From Bacteroidota bacterium (GTDB lineage Bacteria; Bacteroidota; Bacteroidia; Cytophagales; Cyclobacteriaceae), in the NCBI GenBank assembly GCA_018267135.1, contig JAFDZA010000011.1, positions 93,939 to 157,938 of the forward strand: a stretch of 64,000 nt of DNA, written 5' to 3'. This document shows positions 27,086 through 34,810 of this stretch, piece after piece. A program made the translations under genes and the position numbers. Position 1 is the first letter of the stretch, and each line of letters begins with the position of its first letter. The notes under the pieces are model-generated. The model saw only the letters and a program-made list of their open reading frames with translations, searched no databases and was not told the DNA's origin.

Positions 27086-27997
27086 TTGCCTGTTCAGGTT
27101 TTTAAAAAAAATACGTTTACCGGCCACCGCGGCAGTATCTATGCACTGCAGCCGGCCGATCTGCCTCATCTGTTCTTTTCTGCCGGAGGCGATGGACTGG
27201 TAGCTTTATGGAATCTGGAAACCGGAGGCGATGGCCAACTTGTGGCGCAACTGCCCAACTCTATTTATGCATTACACTTTTTACCCAATAGAAATTTATT
27301 GATAGCGGGGCAAAACTATTCGGGCATTCATTTAATAGACTATCAGAATAAAAAAGAGCTGGCCTCACTCCATCTTACTGCTTCGGCTATTTTCGATATT
27401 CAGTCTTTTCAAAATGATTTGATTGTCGCCTCGGGCGATGGCTCCGTTTCAGTTGTTGATTTGAACCAGTGGGTAGTAAAAAAAAAGATACAGGCTTCTG
27501 AACGAAGCGCTCGTTGCCTGGCTGTCAATGTCGCTTCGGGCGAAGTAGCCGTTGGGTATAGCGATGCTTGCATCCGTATTTTTGATCTAAACCAATATAC
27601 ACTAAAAGAAACCATCAATGCCCACCGCAATTCTGTTTTTACAGTGAACTATTCGCCCGATGGTCAATTTTTGTTTAGTGGCGGACGCGATGCCCGGTTA
27701 AAAATTTGGGAGGTTCCCGATCACTATAATTCGAGCGAGGAAATTGCCGCCCACCTGTACGCTATTAACCACCTCGCCTTTAGCCCCGATGGCCGCTACT
27801 TGGCTACGGCCAGTATGGACAAATCGGTTAAAGTATGGAGCACCCCAGAACGCAAGTTGCTGAAGGTAATAGATAAAGGCCGCCATGCCGGCCATGGCAC
27901 CTCGGTAAATAAACTATTATGGACTCCCTTTAACCAACAGCTGGTAAGTGCAGGCGATGACCGTATCATTTCTGCCTGGGATTTACTATTTTTGTAA
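27086..27997 (+). CDS. WD40 repeat protein
   Basis: A 303-residue cytosolic beta-propeller with about seven WD40 blades. Recognisable blade ends are LVALWNLETG, FSGGRDARLKIWEVPD, MDKSVKVWSTPE and RIISAWDLLF. Such propellers act as protein-interaction platforms. The start is a TTG at 27086; there is no in-frame ATG nearby. It is followed after 91 bases by the DivIVA-like gene. The partner is unknown. Confidence 0.85.
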   Translation: MPVQVFKKNTFTGHRGSIYALQPADLPHLFFSAGGDGLVALWNLETGGDGQLVAQLPNSIYALHFLPNRNLLIAGQNYSGIHLIDYQNKKELASLHLTASAIFDIQSFQNDLIVASGDGSVSVVDLNQWVVKKKIQASERSARCLAVNVASGEVAVGYSDACIRIFDLNQYTLKETINAHRNSVFTVNYSPDGQFLFSGGRDARLKIWEVPDHYNSSEEIAAHLYAINHLAFSPDGRYLATASMDKSVKVWSTPERKLLKVIDKGRHAGHGTSVNKLLWTPFNQQLVSAGDDRIISAWDLLFL

Positions 27998-28088
27998 GGA
28001 CGTTCTTTTTAAGCCGATACTTTTTTATTCCCAGGTGGGAAATTTTTTAAACTTAAATGAGTTATTTTTTAACCTTAACAGAACCTTT

Positions 28089-28817
28089 ATGAAAATCACT
28101 CCATTAGAAATCCGTCAAAAAACATTTGAGCGCACGCTGCGTGGTTTTGACAAAGATGAGGTAAATGCCTTTTTGCAGTCGCTTTCGCAAGAATGGGAAC
28201 GCATGTTGGATGAAGGCAAAGAACTTAAAATTAAACTGGAGGCCACTGAGCGCGAGGTAAACAAACTTCGCGAAGTAGAAAGCTCTCTTTTTAAAACACT
28301 AAAAACTGCGGAAGATACAGGTGCCAACGTTATTGACCAAGCCAACAAAACGGCTGAATTGATTTTACGTGAAAACCAGTTGAATGCCGATGCCCTGATA
28401 AACGAAGCCAAGACGCGAGCCAAGAATACCATTGAAGAAGCGGAGGCTATTTCAAAACAAATGCTGGCCGAAATGGAAGAACGTTTAAAAACACTGGGGC
28501 AGCATTATAAAAATTTGGAATTACATAAAGAGAATTTATTGGCCGACCTCAAACGCATAGCACATGAAACAATAGACCGTGTGGAACGAACAAAATCCTC
28601 TGTGCGTGAATTTGATCCCGACCAGCATCTGATGTTGGCCAAACGCGAAACTAAAAAATCATTGTTTCCCAATGCCGAGATGGAGGTAGAAATTAAAAAG
28701 ACTGTAACGGTAAGTGTTTTAGCTACCGACCCGGAAACGCCACAACCCGAACCAGCCAAGCCTTCCATGATGGAAGCCCTAAAAAACCAACGCTCTTTCT
28801 TTGACGACATTCAATGA
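28089..28817 (+). CDS. DivIVA domain protein
   Basis: A 242-residue DivIVA-like protein. The start at 28089 gives the canonical opening MKITPLEIRQKTFERTLRGF with DKDEVNAFL next, the membrane-curvature-binding DivIVA motif. A long coiled coil follows (about 35-190), then a Pro-rich tail. DivIVA proteins mark poles or septa in Gram-positives; in Bacteroidota the role is little studied. The stop overlaps the folB start by 4 bases (ATGA). Confidence 0.88.
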   Translation: MKITPLEIRQKTFERTLRGFDKDEVNAFLQSLSQEWERMLDEGKELKIKLEATEREVNKLREVESSLFKTLKTAEDTGANVIDQANKTAELILRENQLNADALINEAKTRAKNTIEEAEAISKQMLAEMEERLKTLGQHYKNLELHKENLLADLKRIAHETIDRVERTKSSVREFDPDQHLMLAKRETKKSLFPNAEMEVEIKKTVTVSVLATDPETPQPEPAKPSMMEALKNQRSFFDDIQ

Positions 28818-29176
28818 CCGGAAAAATTTCGCTCGAAGGCTTGGAGTTTCATGCCTACCACGGTATCTACCCGCAAGAGAGGTCGTCTGGCAATAAGTTT
28901 GAAGTGGATGTAACCGTTGAAACGAAAATCCAAGAGTCGGCTTTTCAAGACGACTTACGAGGCACCCTCAATTACGAAGATTTATATGCATTAGTAAAAG
29001 GTGAAATGGAAAAACCTTCCAAGCTGCTGGAAACGGTTGCTCATAGCATAGCCGAAAAAATTCTTCTACACTTTGCGAGCGCCCAACAAGCCGAAGTAAA
29101 AATTGCCAAATTCAATCCGCCTATTGGCGGAGTATGTAAAAAAGCGAGCGTGGCGGTAGCGAAAAGAAGGATGTAA
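28814..29176 (+). CDS. folB: Dihydroneopterin aldolase
   Basis: A 120-residue FolB that converts 7,8-dihydroneopterin to 6-hydroxymethyl-dihydropterin in folate synthesis. Features are ISLEGLEFHAYHGIYPQER (Tyr and Glu active-site region, about 4-22), FEVDVTVE, NYEDLY (about 53-58) and the C-terminal KFNPPIGGVCKKASVAV. The length is usual. It overlaps the DivIVA gene by 4 bases and converges with the IscA-like gene. phhB and a 5-formyl-THF cyclo-ligase are elsewhere in the window but not linked. Confidence 0.94.
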   Translation: MTGKISLEGLEFHAYHGIYPQERSSGNKFEVDVTVETKIQESAFQDDLRGTLNYEDLYALVKGEMEKPSKLLETVAHSIAEKILLHFASAQQAEVKIAKFNPPIGGVCKKASVAVAKRRM

Positions 29177-29189
29177 AACAGAACCTCTT

Positions 29190-29540
29190 TTATTTCTTCA
29201 ACTCCGTAGAGTGGTGCCACCCGCCTCGTTCCATGACCTCCTGCTCTATAAAGAGAAATCCGCGGGCATCGGCTCCTTCATAAAAATCAACGGCCTTGCC
29301 AATGAGGTACATTGTATGTTTCTTATCTACCAATACCGGTATCCCCTCTACTTCGTATGAAAGATCGGCCGGTTTTTGCTTATCAAAGCCAATAATAAAA
29401 TTTATACCGCCACACCCATGGCCTCCTCGCACACCCAGGCGTAAGCCATACCCGGGCGGAATATTTTTAGTTCGCATTATTTTTTTTGCCTCAGCGGCTG
29501 CCAAGGGGGTAAGCATAACAGGTTTTAACGAATCAAACAT
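29190..29540 (-). CDS. HesB/IscA-like protein without the C-terminal cysteine pair
   Basis: A 116-residue A-type iron-sulphur carrier fold. The N-terminal VMLTPLAAAEAKKIM and the central LGVRGGHGCGGINFIIGFD match the family, with the first cluster Cys at about position 43. The C-terminal CxC of typical IscA/ErpA is absent: where it should be the sequence reads ARGFLFIEQEVMERGGWHH, with two histidines and no cysteine. It could use other ligands or not bind a cluster. It stands between folB and an uncharacterised gene, without other isc or suf genes. Confidence 0.82.
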   Translation of the reverse strand: MFDSLKPVMLTPLAAAEAKKIMRTKNIPPGYGLRLGVRGGHGCGGINFIIGFDKQKPADLSYEVEGIPVLVDKKHTMYLIGKAVDFYEGADARGFLFIEQEVMERGGWHHSTELKK

Positions 29541-29598
29541 GACCTAAAAAACATTCAATCATTCTCTAAAAATAGTTATTTTCGAACAAATTTTATTT

Positions 29599-30120
29599 AT
29601 GGAAGCCATTCTTGAATTTATTAAGATATTGTTGCCCGCCTCAGTGGTATTGTATGCTGTTTATTTGGTGGTGCGGGCGTTTATACAACGCGAAATAGAA
29701 TTAAAAAAACTGGAAGTACGAAGCCGAAGTATTGAAACGATCTTACCCGCCCGGCTGCAGGCGTATGAACGCATCACCCTTTTTTTAGAACGCATCTCGC
29801 CTCCCAATCTCTTGGTTCGCTTAACCAACCCGGTACTGAGTGCCCGCGATTTTCAAAAAGTATTGTTGGATGACATTCGGAGCGAATACAACCATAACGT
29901 ATCGCAACAGGTATTTATGAGTGAAGATGTGTGGAACCTGGTGCGCAATGCCAAAGAAGACCTGATCATTATCATTAACGAATCGGCTACCCAGACCCCT
30001 GCCGAGGCACCCAGTATAGAATTATCTAAAAAAATTTTTGAACTGATGATGGATCGAAAAGTAGATACGATAAGCCACGCCCTGAGCGAAGTAAAAAAAG
30101 AAATTCAACAGACATTTTAG
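29599..30120 (+). CDS. Uncharacterised membrane-anchored protein
   Basis: A 173-residue protein with one N-terminal transmembrane helix (about 9-29) and a long cytoplasmic helical part, including RSIETILPARLQAYERITLFLERISP. It resembles a conserved Bacteroidota family of unknown function. It is 8 bases ahead of the NAD(P)-binding gene and probably co-transcribed with it and dtd. No catalytic motif is seen. Confidence 0.72.
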   Translation: MEAILEFIKILLPASVVLYAVYLVVRAFIQREIELKKLEVRSRSIETILPARLQAYERITLFLERISPPNLLVRLTNPVLSARDFQKVLLDDIRSEYNHNVSQQVFMSEDVWNLVRNAKEDLIIIINESATQTPAEAPSIELSKKIFELMMDRKVDTISHALSEVKKEIQQTF

Positions 30121-30127
30121 AAGTACC

Positions 30128-30772
30128 ATGAAAAAAATTGCCTTGCTGGCCGGCAGCACGGGTTTGGTTGGCAGTCAGGTGTTAGATTTGTTATTGAAAA
30201 GCGATTCTTATTCAAGCGTGATCGCCTTGAGTCGCAAAAAACTGCGGATTGAATCCCCCAAACTTGTAAATGTGATTTGTAGTTTGTCCGAATTGGCTGC
30301 TCGCGCCAATGAACTGCGTGCGGATGACGTATTTTGTTGCCTGGGCACCACCATTAAGCAGGCAAAATCGAAAGAAGCTTTCCGTGCTGTTGATTATGAA
30401 GCTCCTTGGTGGCTTGCCAAAATAACCCAACAAGAAGGAGCCAAAAAATTTATTTTAGTTTCAGCGCTGGGCGCCAGTAAAGAATCTTCCCTGTTTTACA
30501 ACCGCGTAAAAGGAGAGGTAGAAGAAGCCATTGCGGCAGTGGGGTTTGAGTGTTTCCATATTCTGCGTCCTTCACTTTTAGTGGGGCCACGTACAGAAAA
30601 AAGGAGTGGAGAAGATGCCGCAAAAATTTTTTTTAAATTTTTTGGTTGGGCTGTGCCTAAAAAATATAAAGCTATCGAATCCATTAAAGTAGCCAGAGCC
30701 ATGGTTTCTTTTGCTGGGGAAACAAACCGCGGCACCATCATTCACGAATCCAACGAACTACAAACCTACTAA
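30128..30772 (+). CDS. NAD(P)-binding Rossmann protein (TIP30-like atypical SDR)
   Basis: A 214-residue Rossmann-fold oxidoreductase-like protein. The nucleotide site is LLAGSTGLVGSQVLD (about 6-20); a second family segment is DDVFCCLGTTIKQAKSKEAF (about 66-85), and KFILVSALGASKESSLFYNRVKGEVE (in part: SALGASKES, FYNRVKGEVE) carries the Tyr/Lys region. This matches the TIP30/HTATIP2-like group. The substrate is unknown. It ends 2 bases before dtd. Confidence 0.85.
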   Translation: MKKIALLAGSTGLVGSQVLDLLLKSDSYSSVIALSRKKLRIESPKLVNVICSLSELAARANELRADDVFCCLGTTIKQAKSKEAFRAVDYEAPWWLAKITQQEGAKKFILVSALGASKESSLFYNRVKGEVEEAIAAVGFECFHILRPSLLVGPRTEKRSGEDAAKIFFKFFGWAVPKKYKAIESIKVARAMVSFAGETNRGTIIHESNELQTY

Positions 30773-30774
30773 CG

Positions 30775-31227
30775 ATGATTGCCGTTATCCAACGTGTAAG
30801 CGAAGCATCGGTTACAATTGAAAAGAACCTAAAATCTCAAATTGCCAAAGGGCTGTTGGTGCTGCTGGGCATTGAAGAAGCCGATACCATAGAAGATGTG
30901 GAGTGGCTTGCTCAAAAAATAGTGAATCTGCGTATCTTTAATGATGCAGAGGGTGTTATGAATGTAAGCGTGAAAGACGATGGTGGTGATATTATCGTAG
31001 TAAGCCAGTTTACACTCCACGCCAGCACTAAAAATGGAAACCGGCCAAGCTACATTAAGGCCGCCAAACCGGATGTGGCTATACCACTTTACGAAAAATT
31101 TGTGAGCACACTCTCGCAGGCACTTGGAAAGCCGGTGCTTACCGGTGAATTTGGAGCCGACATGAAAGTACGATTGCTGAATGACGGTCCGGTAACCCTC
31201 ATGATCGACACGAAAAACAAAGTGTAA
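30775..31227 (+). CDS. dtd: D-aminoacyl-tRNA deacylase
   Basis: A 150-residue DTD that removes D-amino acids from mischarged tRNA. Hallmarks are the MIAVIQRVSEASVTIE start, the VSQFTLHASTKNGNRPSY segment (about 78-95) and the C-terminal NDGPVTLMID with the Gly-cis-Pro chirality filter. The length is standard. It follows the Rossmann gene by 2 bases and converges with the ligand-gated channel homologue 4 bases later. Confidence 0.96.
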   Translation: MIAVIQRVSEASVTIEKNLKSQIAKGLLVLLGIEEADTIEDVEWLAQKIVNLRIFNDAEGVMNVSVKDDGGDIIVVSQFTLHASTKNGNRPSYIKAAKPDVAIPLYEKFVSTLSQALGKPVLTGEFGADMKVRLLNDGPVTLMIDTKNKV

Positions 31228-31231
31228 TTTC

Positions 31232-32176
31232 TTACTCGGCAATAGCCAATAGTACCAAGATAACATTTACCAATGTGTAGGCGATGGCAATAATTCTCGC
31301 CCCCCAGCGGTTAAACTTGATAGCCGCCTCCGCTCGTCCGCGGTCGTGCAATTTCAGGCAGATAGCCGATGCCAGCAAGATCATAAAAATGGTAAAGAAC
31401 GTAATGGCATGGAGCGAATCTACCAATGTAAACGAAGCCGACTCGGGTAAAATGGAATCAATAATATATTTATTGCCCACCGCGGCAAAAAGCCCGCCTA
31501 CAGGCAGCCCAAAACGCGGCTCCAGTTCGCCCGGGTGTGGCGCAAAACTTACCATGGAAATCATAAAGGCAATGTACATGCCGATAAAAATTTTTAAGAA
31601 CAATCCCCACGCATTCCGGTCTATATCCATCTCAATTAAAAAGGCTGAAAACGTTTGGTTAGAGTGGCCTTTGCGGTTATCGCCAAACCCGGTTTCGTAG
31701 AAATTATCAATTACACTTACCTTAAAATTTTTGATGTTCCAGCCGGCCAGTGTTTCATCCGAATCAAATTTACTGGCTTCTACATCGGGCTTAAAAATCA
31801 ATTGTTTCTTATCGAATAAGGTATTTTCAATTTGAATTTTCAGATGCTGTTTATCGAAAGGAAAATCAAGTACACTCCAGTTTTCTTTCATCGTGCATTT
31901 CATCTTCAGCATAGACCATTGTTTTCCTTCCAGGCTGTCTTCCAACTGTTGGGTTTGGTCTATTGATTTGGCATTGGTAATATCGAGTTGTTTTCCAAAA
32001 TCGAAATTTTTATTTGCATAAATGAACCATAACCAAAGGCGGGCGGTGTACTCCTGATCATGAAAATTAATGTCGTGCACACTCATTACATAGGTGCCCA
32101 CGCGCACGGTATCGGGCAAGGAAAAAACTTCCTGAATAAAACAGAAAAATAAAATGAAAAGAATCGGTTTTTTCAT
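31232..32176 (-). CDS. Pentameric ligand-gated ion channel homologue
   Basis: A 314-residue protein with the build of a prokaryotic Cys-loop-receptor relative. I choose the ATG at 32176, which gives a clean signal peptide (MKKPILFILFF...VFS); a start 12 codons earlier is possible. The extracellular beta-sandwich (about 20-185) has VRVGTYVMSVHDINFHDQEY and the loop LDFPFDKQHLKIQIEN, the counterpart of the Cys-loop without cysteines. Four hydrophobic helices follow: M1 (FLKIFIGMYIAFMISMVSF), a short M2 (LPVGGLFAAVGNKYIIDSI), M3 (HAITFFTIFMILLASAI) and M4 at the C-terminus. LPESASFTLVDSLH between M2 and M3 is typical. The ligand and ion selectivity are unknown. Confidence 0.82.
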   Translation of the reverse strand: MKKPILFILFFCFIQEVFSLPDTVRVGTYVMSVHDINFHDQEYTARLWLWFIYANKNFDFGKQLDITNAKSIDQTQQLEDSLEGKQWSMLKMKCTMKENWSVLDFPFDKQHLKIQIENTLFDKKQLIFKPDVEASKFDSDETLAGWNIKNFKVSVIDNFYETGFGDNRKGHSNQTFSAFLIEMDIDRNAWGLFLKIFIGMYIAFMISMVSFAPHPGELEPRFGLPVGGLFAAVGNKYIIDSILPESASFTLVDSLHAITFFTIFMILLASAICLKLHDRGRAEAAIKFNRWGARIIAIAYTLVNVILVLLAIAE

Positions 32177-32270
32177 TGCGACTAAAGTAACAACAAGTAA
32201 TAATTTATACAATTGCCCGAAGAGTTGGTTTTATGTAACCGGATATTGTATTTTTAAAAAAAATTAAACT

Positions 32271-32711
32271 ATGCATTCGTTCCTGCTTATACTTCACTCG
32301 CTCAACCGGTTTGTTTTATTATTGTTATTGCTGGTTGTTCTTTACCGCACCCTTACAGGCTGGTTAGCTAAATCAGATTTTTCGAAAACGGACGACAAAC
32401 TAAGTTTGTTTCTGTTCATCTCTACCCATACCCAGTTATTGTTAGGCCTGATTTTATATTTTGTAAGCCCGGTCGTCATTTTCAGTGGAGCCTCTATGAA
32501 AGATTCCGTAGCCCGATATTGGTTGGTTGAACACCTTACCGGTATGCTTATTGCCATCATCTTAATAACCATCGGCCGCATTTCTATGAAAAAGCTTTCG
32601 TCCGGGCAAGCTAAGCATAAGCGCATGTTTGTATTGAATGCGGTGGCACTGATAGTTATTCTAATGATGATTGCCACCAGTCATCGTGGGTTTTTCAGCA
32701 TCAGTTGGTAA
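32271..32711 (+). CDS. Four-helix integral membrane protein
   Basis: A 146-residue protein with about four transmembrane helices (about 3-25, 45-68, 84-105, 118-138). Conserved-looking histidines occur in or near the helices (LHSLNRF, STHTQLL, VEHLTG, TSHRGF), which could bind haem or metal as in cytochrome b-like families; this is only a suggestion. It looks like a widespread Bacteroidota family of unknown function. It diverges from the channel homologue and converges with the inositol-phosphatase-like gene. Confidence 0.7.
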   Translation: MHSFLLILHSLNRFVLLLLLLVVLYRTLTGWLAKSDFSKTDDKLSLFLFISTHTQLLLGLILYFVSPVVIFSGASMKDSVARYWLVEHLTGMLIAIILITIGRISMKKLSSGQAKHKRMFVLNAVALIVILMMIATSHRGFFSISW

Positions 32712-32719
32712 GCCCCGAT

Positions 32720-33514
32720 TCAGACAAACCATATTTCCTGAATTACCTTCAGCATTTCGGTATGGATGCGCCCGGAGGCACAGATTTCGCCTCCGAATAA
32801 ATAGTTATTGCCTCCGGAAAAATCGGATACGGTGCCTCCGGCTTGTTGCAGTATAAAAGCCCCACCGGCCACATCCCAGGGCTTTAGGTCGTATTCAAAA
32901 AAACCTTCGAGCCGGCCGCACGCTACGTAAGCCAAATCAATAGCGGCACTGCCCAGCCTGCGGATGCCGTGGGTTTTCTCCAGAAATGTTTTTATGATAT
33001 CAATGTATTGATCTTTTTTATCCGAATGGTAATACGGGAATCCGGTGGCTAACAAACTTTGGTTTAGCGATGAGATGGGCGAAACTTTTATTTCATCGCG
33101 GTTGCAATAGGCTTTTTCTCCTTCGATGGCATGAAAACATTCGCGGTGGCTCACTTCATTTACTACACCCAGTATAGTTTGATTGTTGCTCCTCAGCCCG
33201 ATGCTGATGGCAAAAATAGGGACCCCATGCAAAAAATTAGTGGTGCCGTCTAATGGATCAATAATCCAGAGGTATTCGTTTTGGCTTTTTGTGTCGGTAC
33301 CTTCTTCGCCTAAAAAACCGGAACCCGGGATTATTTTGGCAAGCCCGCTCACTAATTTTTTTTCAGATTCTTTATCTACATACGAAACTAAATTGGAAAA
33401 AGAATCTTTCTGCTCGATGCGCGAGCGATCGAAATTTTTGCTTTCGTGCCGAATGAAAGCAGCTACTTCTTCTGTTAATTCTATTACTTCGTTTCTTACG
33501 GATGTTAAATTCAT
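32720..33514 (-). CDS. Inositol monophosphatase family protein
   Basis: A 264-residue Mg2+-dependent phosphatase of the IMPase/SuhB family. Metal-site motifs are GEEGT (about 75-79), WIIDPLDGTTNFLHGVP (about 86-102) and the C-terminal KPWDVAGGAFILQQAGG. Substrates of relatives include inositol phosphates, and CysQ-type members hydrolyse PAP; the overall sequence is nearer to SuhB. Its start overlaps the rsmI stop (ATGA), and rsmI in turn overlaps phhB, making a three-gene minus-strand operon. Confidence 0.92.
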   Translation of the reverse strand: MNLTSVRNEVIELTEEVAAFIRHESKNFDRSRIEQKDSFSNLVSYVDKESEKKLVSGLAKIIPGSGFLGEEGTDTKSQNEYLWIIDPLDGTTNFLHGVPIFAISIGLRSNNQTILGVVNEVSHRECFHAIEGEKAYCNRDEIKVSPISSLNQSLLATGFPYYHSDKKDQYIDIIKTFLEKTHGIRRLGSAAIDLAYVACGRLEGFFEYDLKPWDVAGGAFILQQAGGTVSDFSGGNNYLFGGEICASGRIHTEMLKVIQEIWFV

Positions 33515-34209
33515 ACGTCTGTTTTTTTGTGCTTCCCACTTATAACCACTACTATTTCGCCTTTTGCCGGCCGTTCTTTCAGGCTGTTCAATACTTCACC
33601 GGCCATACCAGTTAATGTTTCCTCGTGCCGTTTAGTTAATTCACGCGAGATGGAAATCATCCGTTCGCTGCCAAAATATTCGTTTATCTGTTCGATGGTT
33701 TTTTGCAATCGGTGGGGCGACTCGTACAGCACAATCGTCCGCTCTTCGGTGGCCAGTTCTTTCAGCCATGTTTGTCTTCCTTTTTTATGAGGGAGAAATC
33801 CTTCAAATACAAACCGGTCGGTAGGAAATCCTGATTTTACCAAGGCCGGCACAAAAGCCGTTGCACCCGGCAGGCACTCTACCGGCAAATTATTTTTCAG
33901 GCATTCGCGAATGAGTAAAAAGCCCGGATCAGAGATGCCCGGTGTGCCGGCATCGCTTACCAAGGCCATTGTTTCTCCTTGTTTCAGTTTATGAATGATG
34001 CGCTGCAATGCCTGATGCTCATTAAAAATATGAAAACTCTGCAGCGGTTTGGCAATCTGGTAGTGCTTGAGCAAAACACCGGAGGTGCGTGTGTCTTCGG
34101 CCAGGATGCTATCTACCGATTTTAGTACTTCCAGTGCCCGCAAGGTAATGTCGCCTAAATTCCCAATGGGGGTGGGCACTACATAAAGAGAAGGTTTTTC
34201 GTTATTCAT
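33511..34209 (-). CDS. rsmI: 16S rRNA (cytidine-1402-2'-O)-methyltransferase
   Basis: A 232-residue tetrapyrrole-methylase-fold enzyme that methylates the ribose of C1402 in the ribosomal decoding site. Hallmarks are [53 protein letters not shown] (about 83-100) and LYESPHRL. The protein is a little shorter than many homologues and lacks their C-terminal extension. It overlaps phhB and the inositol-phosphatase gene by 4 bases each. Confidence 0.95.
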   Translation of the reverse strand: MNNEKPSLYVVPTPIGNLGDITLRALEVLKSVDSILAEDTRTSGVLLKHYQIAKPLQSFHIFNEHQALQRIIHKLKQGETMALVSDAGTPGISDPGFLLIRECLKNNLPVECLPGATAFVPALVKSGFPTDRFVFEGFLPHKKGRQTWLKELATEERTIVLYESPHRLQKTIEQINEYFGSERMISISRELTKRHEETLTGMAGEVLNSLKERPAKGEIVVVISGKHKKTDV

Positions 34210-34442
34210 CCAATCAGTTTATCAATAGCCTGTGCCAGGGCTTCATCTTTTTCAGTAACCTGATCGCCTGCATCGTGGGTAAACAGCTCAATGGTTACTC
34301 GGTTGTAACTGTTCGTCCAGGTAGGATGGTGGTTTGTTTGTTCGGCCAGCAAGGCTACGCGTGTCATAAAGGCAAATGCTTCTGAGAAATCTTTGAAGGT
34401 AAATACTTTAACTAAGCGATTGTTTTCTTTTAACCACGACAT
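34206..34442 (-). CDS. phhB: 4a-hydroxytetrahydrobiopterin dehydratase (PCD/DCoH), short form
   Basis: A 78-residue pterin-4a-carbinolamine dehydratase. The catalytic stretch [20 protein letters not shown] contains the paired histidines, followed by [17 protein letters not shown]. It lacks the 15-25 residue N-terminal segment of many PCDs, which is common in short bacterial forms. No phenylalanine hydroxylase gene is adjacent. It is first in the operon with rsmI and the inositol-phosphatase-like gene. Confidence 0.9.
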   Translation of the reverse strand: MSWLKENNRLVKVFTFKDFSEAFAFMTRVALLAEQTNHHPTWTNSYNRVTIELFTHDAGDQVTEKDEALAQAIDKLIG

Positions 34443-34810
34443 GGCACTTCTTTTTTAGAAAGTTATGGACATTGTATTGAAAAAAGAAATTCTTGAGGCC
34501 TGATAACGAGAAAGCATCAGATAGGTTGCATTACCAAAATGAGGAGATCAAAAACGTATGATTTTTAATTTCTCTTTTTACAAACAAACTCTCTGATTTC
34601 AAAGCCAGGATGAGATAGTTGGTTAGCCTGCAAGGGAATAAAAATGGCCTTGAGTAGATTTATATAATTTGTGATAAACAGGGGGTGAGCCGGTAAATTC
34701 TTAAAACCTTACTTAATAATTCACTCATTTAATTATAACAATTAAACTTTCTTTATCGTTATAAAGTCTAACCTGCGTTGCCTGTCGCAACGATATCAAA
34801 TTAAAAAATC
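34443..34810. promoter_or_regulatory. Leader region with two competing hairpins
   Basis: This 368-base divergent gap has no credible gene. Near its end TATCGTT (34754-34760) can pair with AACGATA (34789-34795), and inside that span CGTTGC (34776-34781) can pair with GCAACG (34787-34792). The two stems share 34789-34792 and exclude each other, 16-57 bases before the next start codon. I saw no perfect TAnnTTTG box. Confidence 0.35.
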
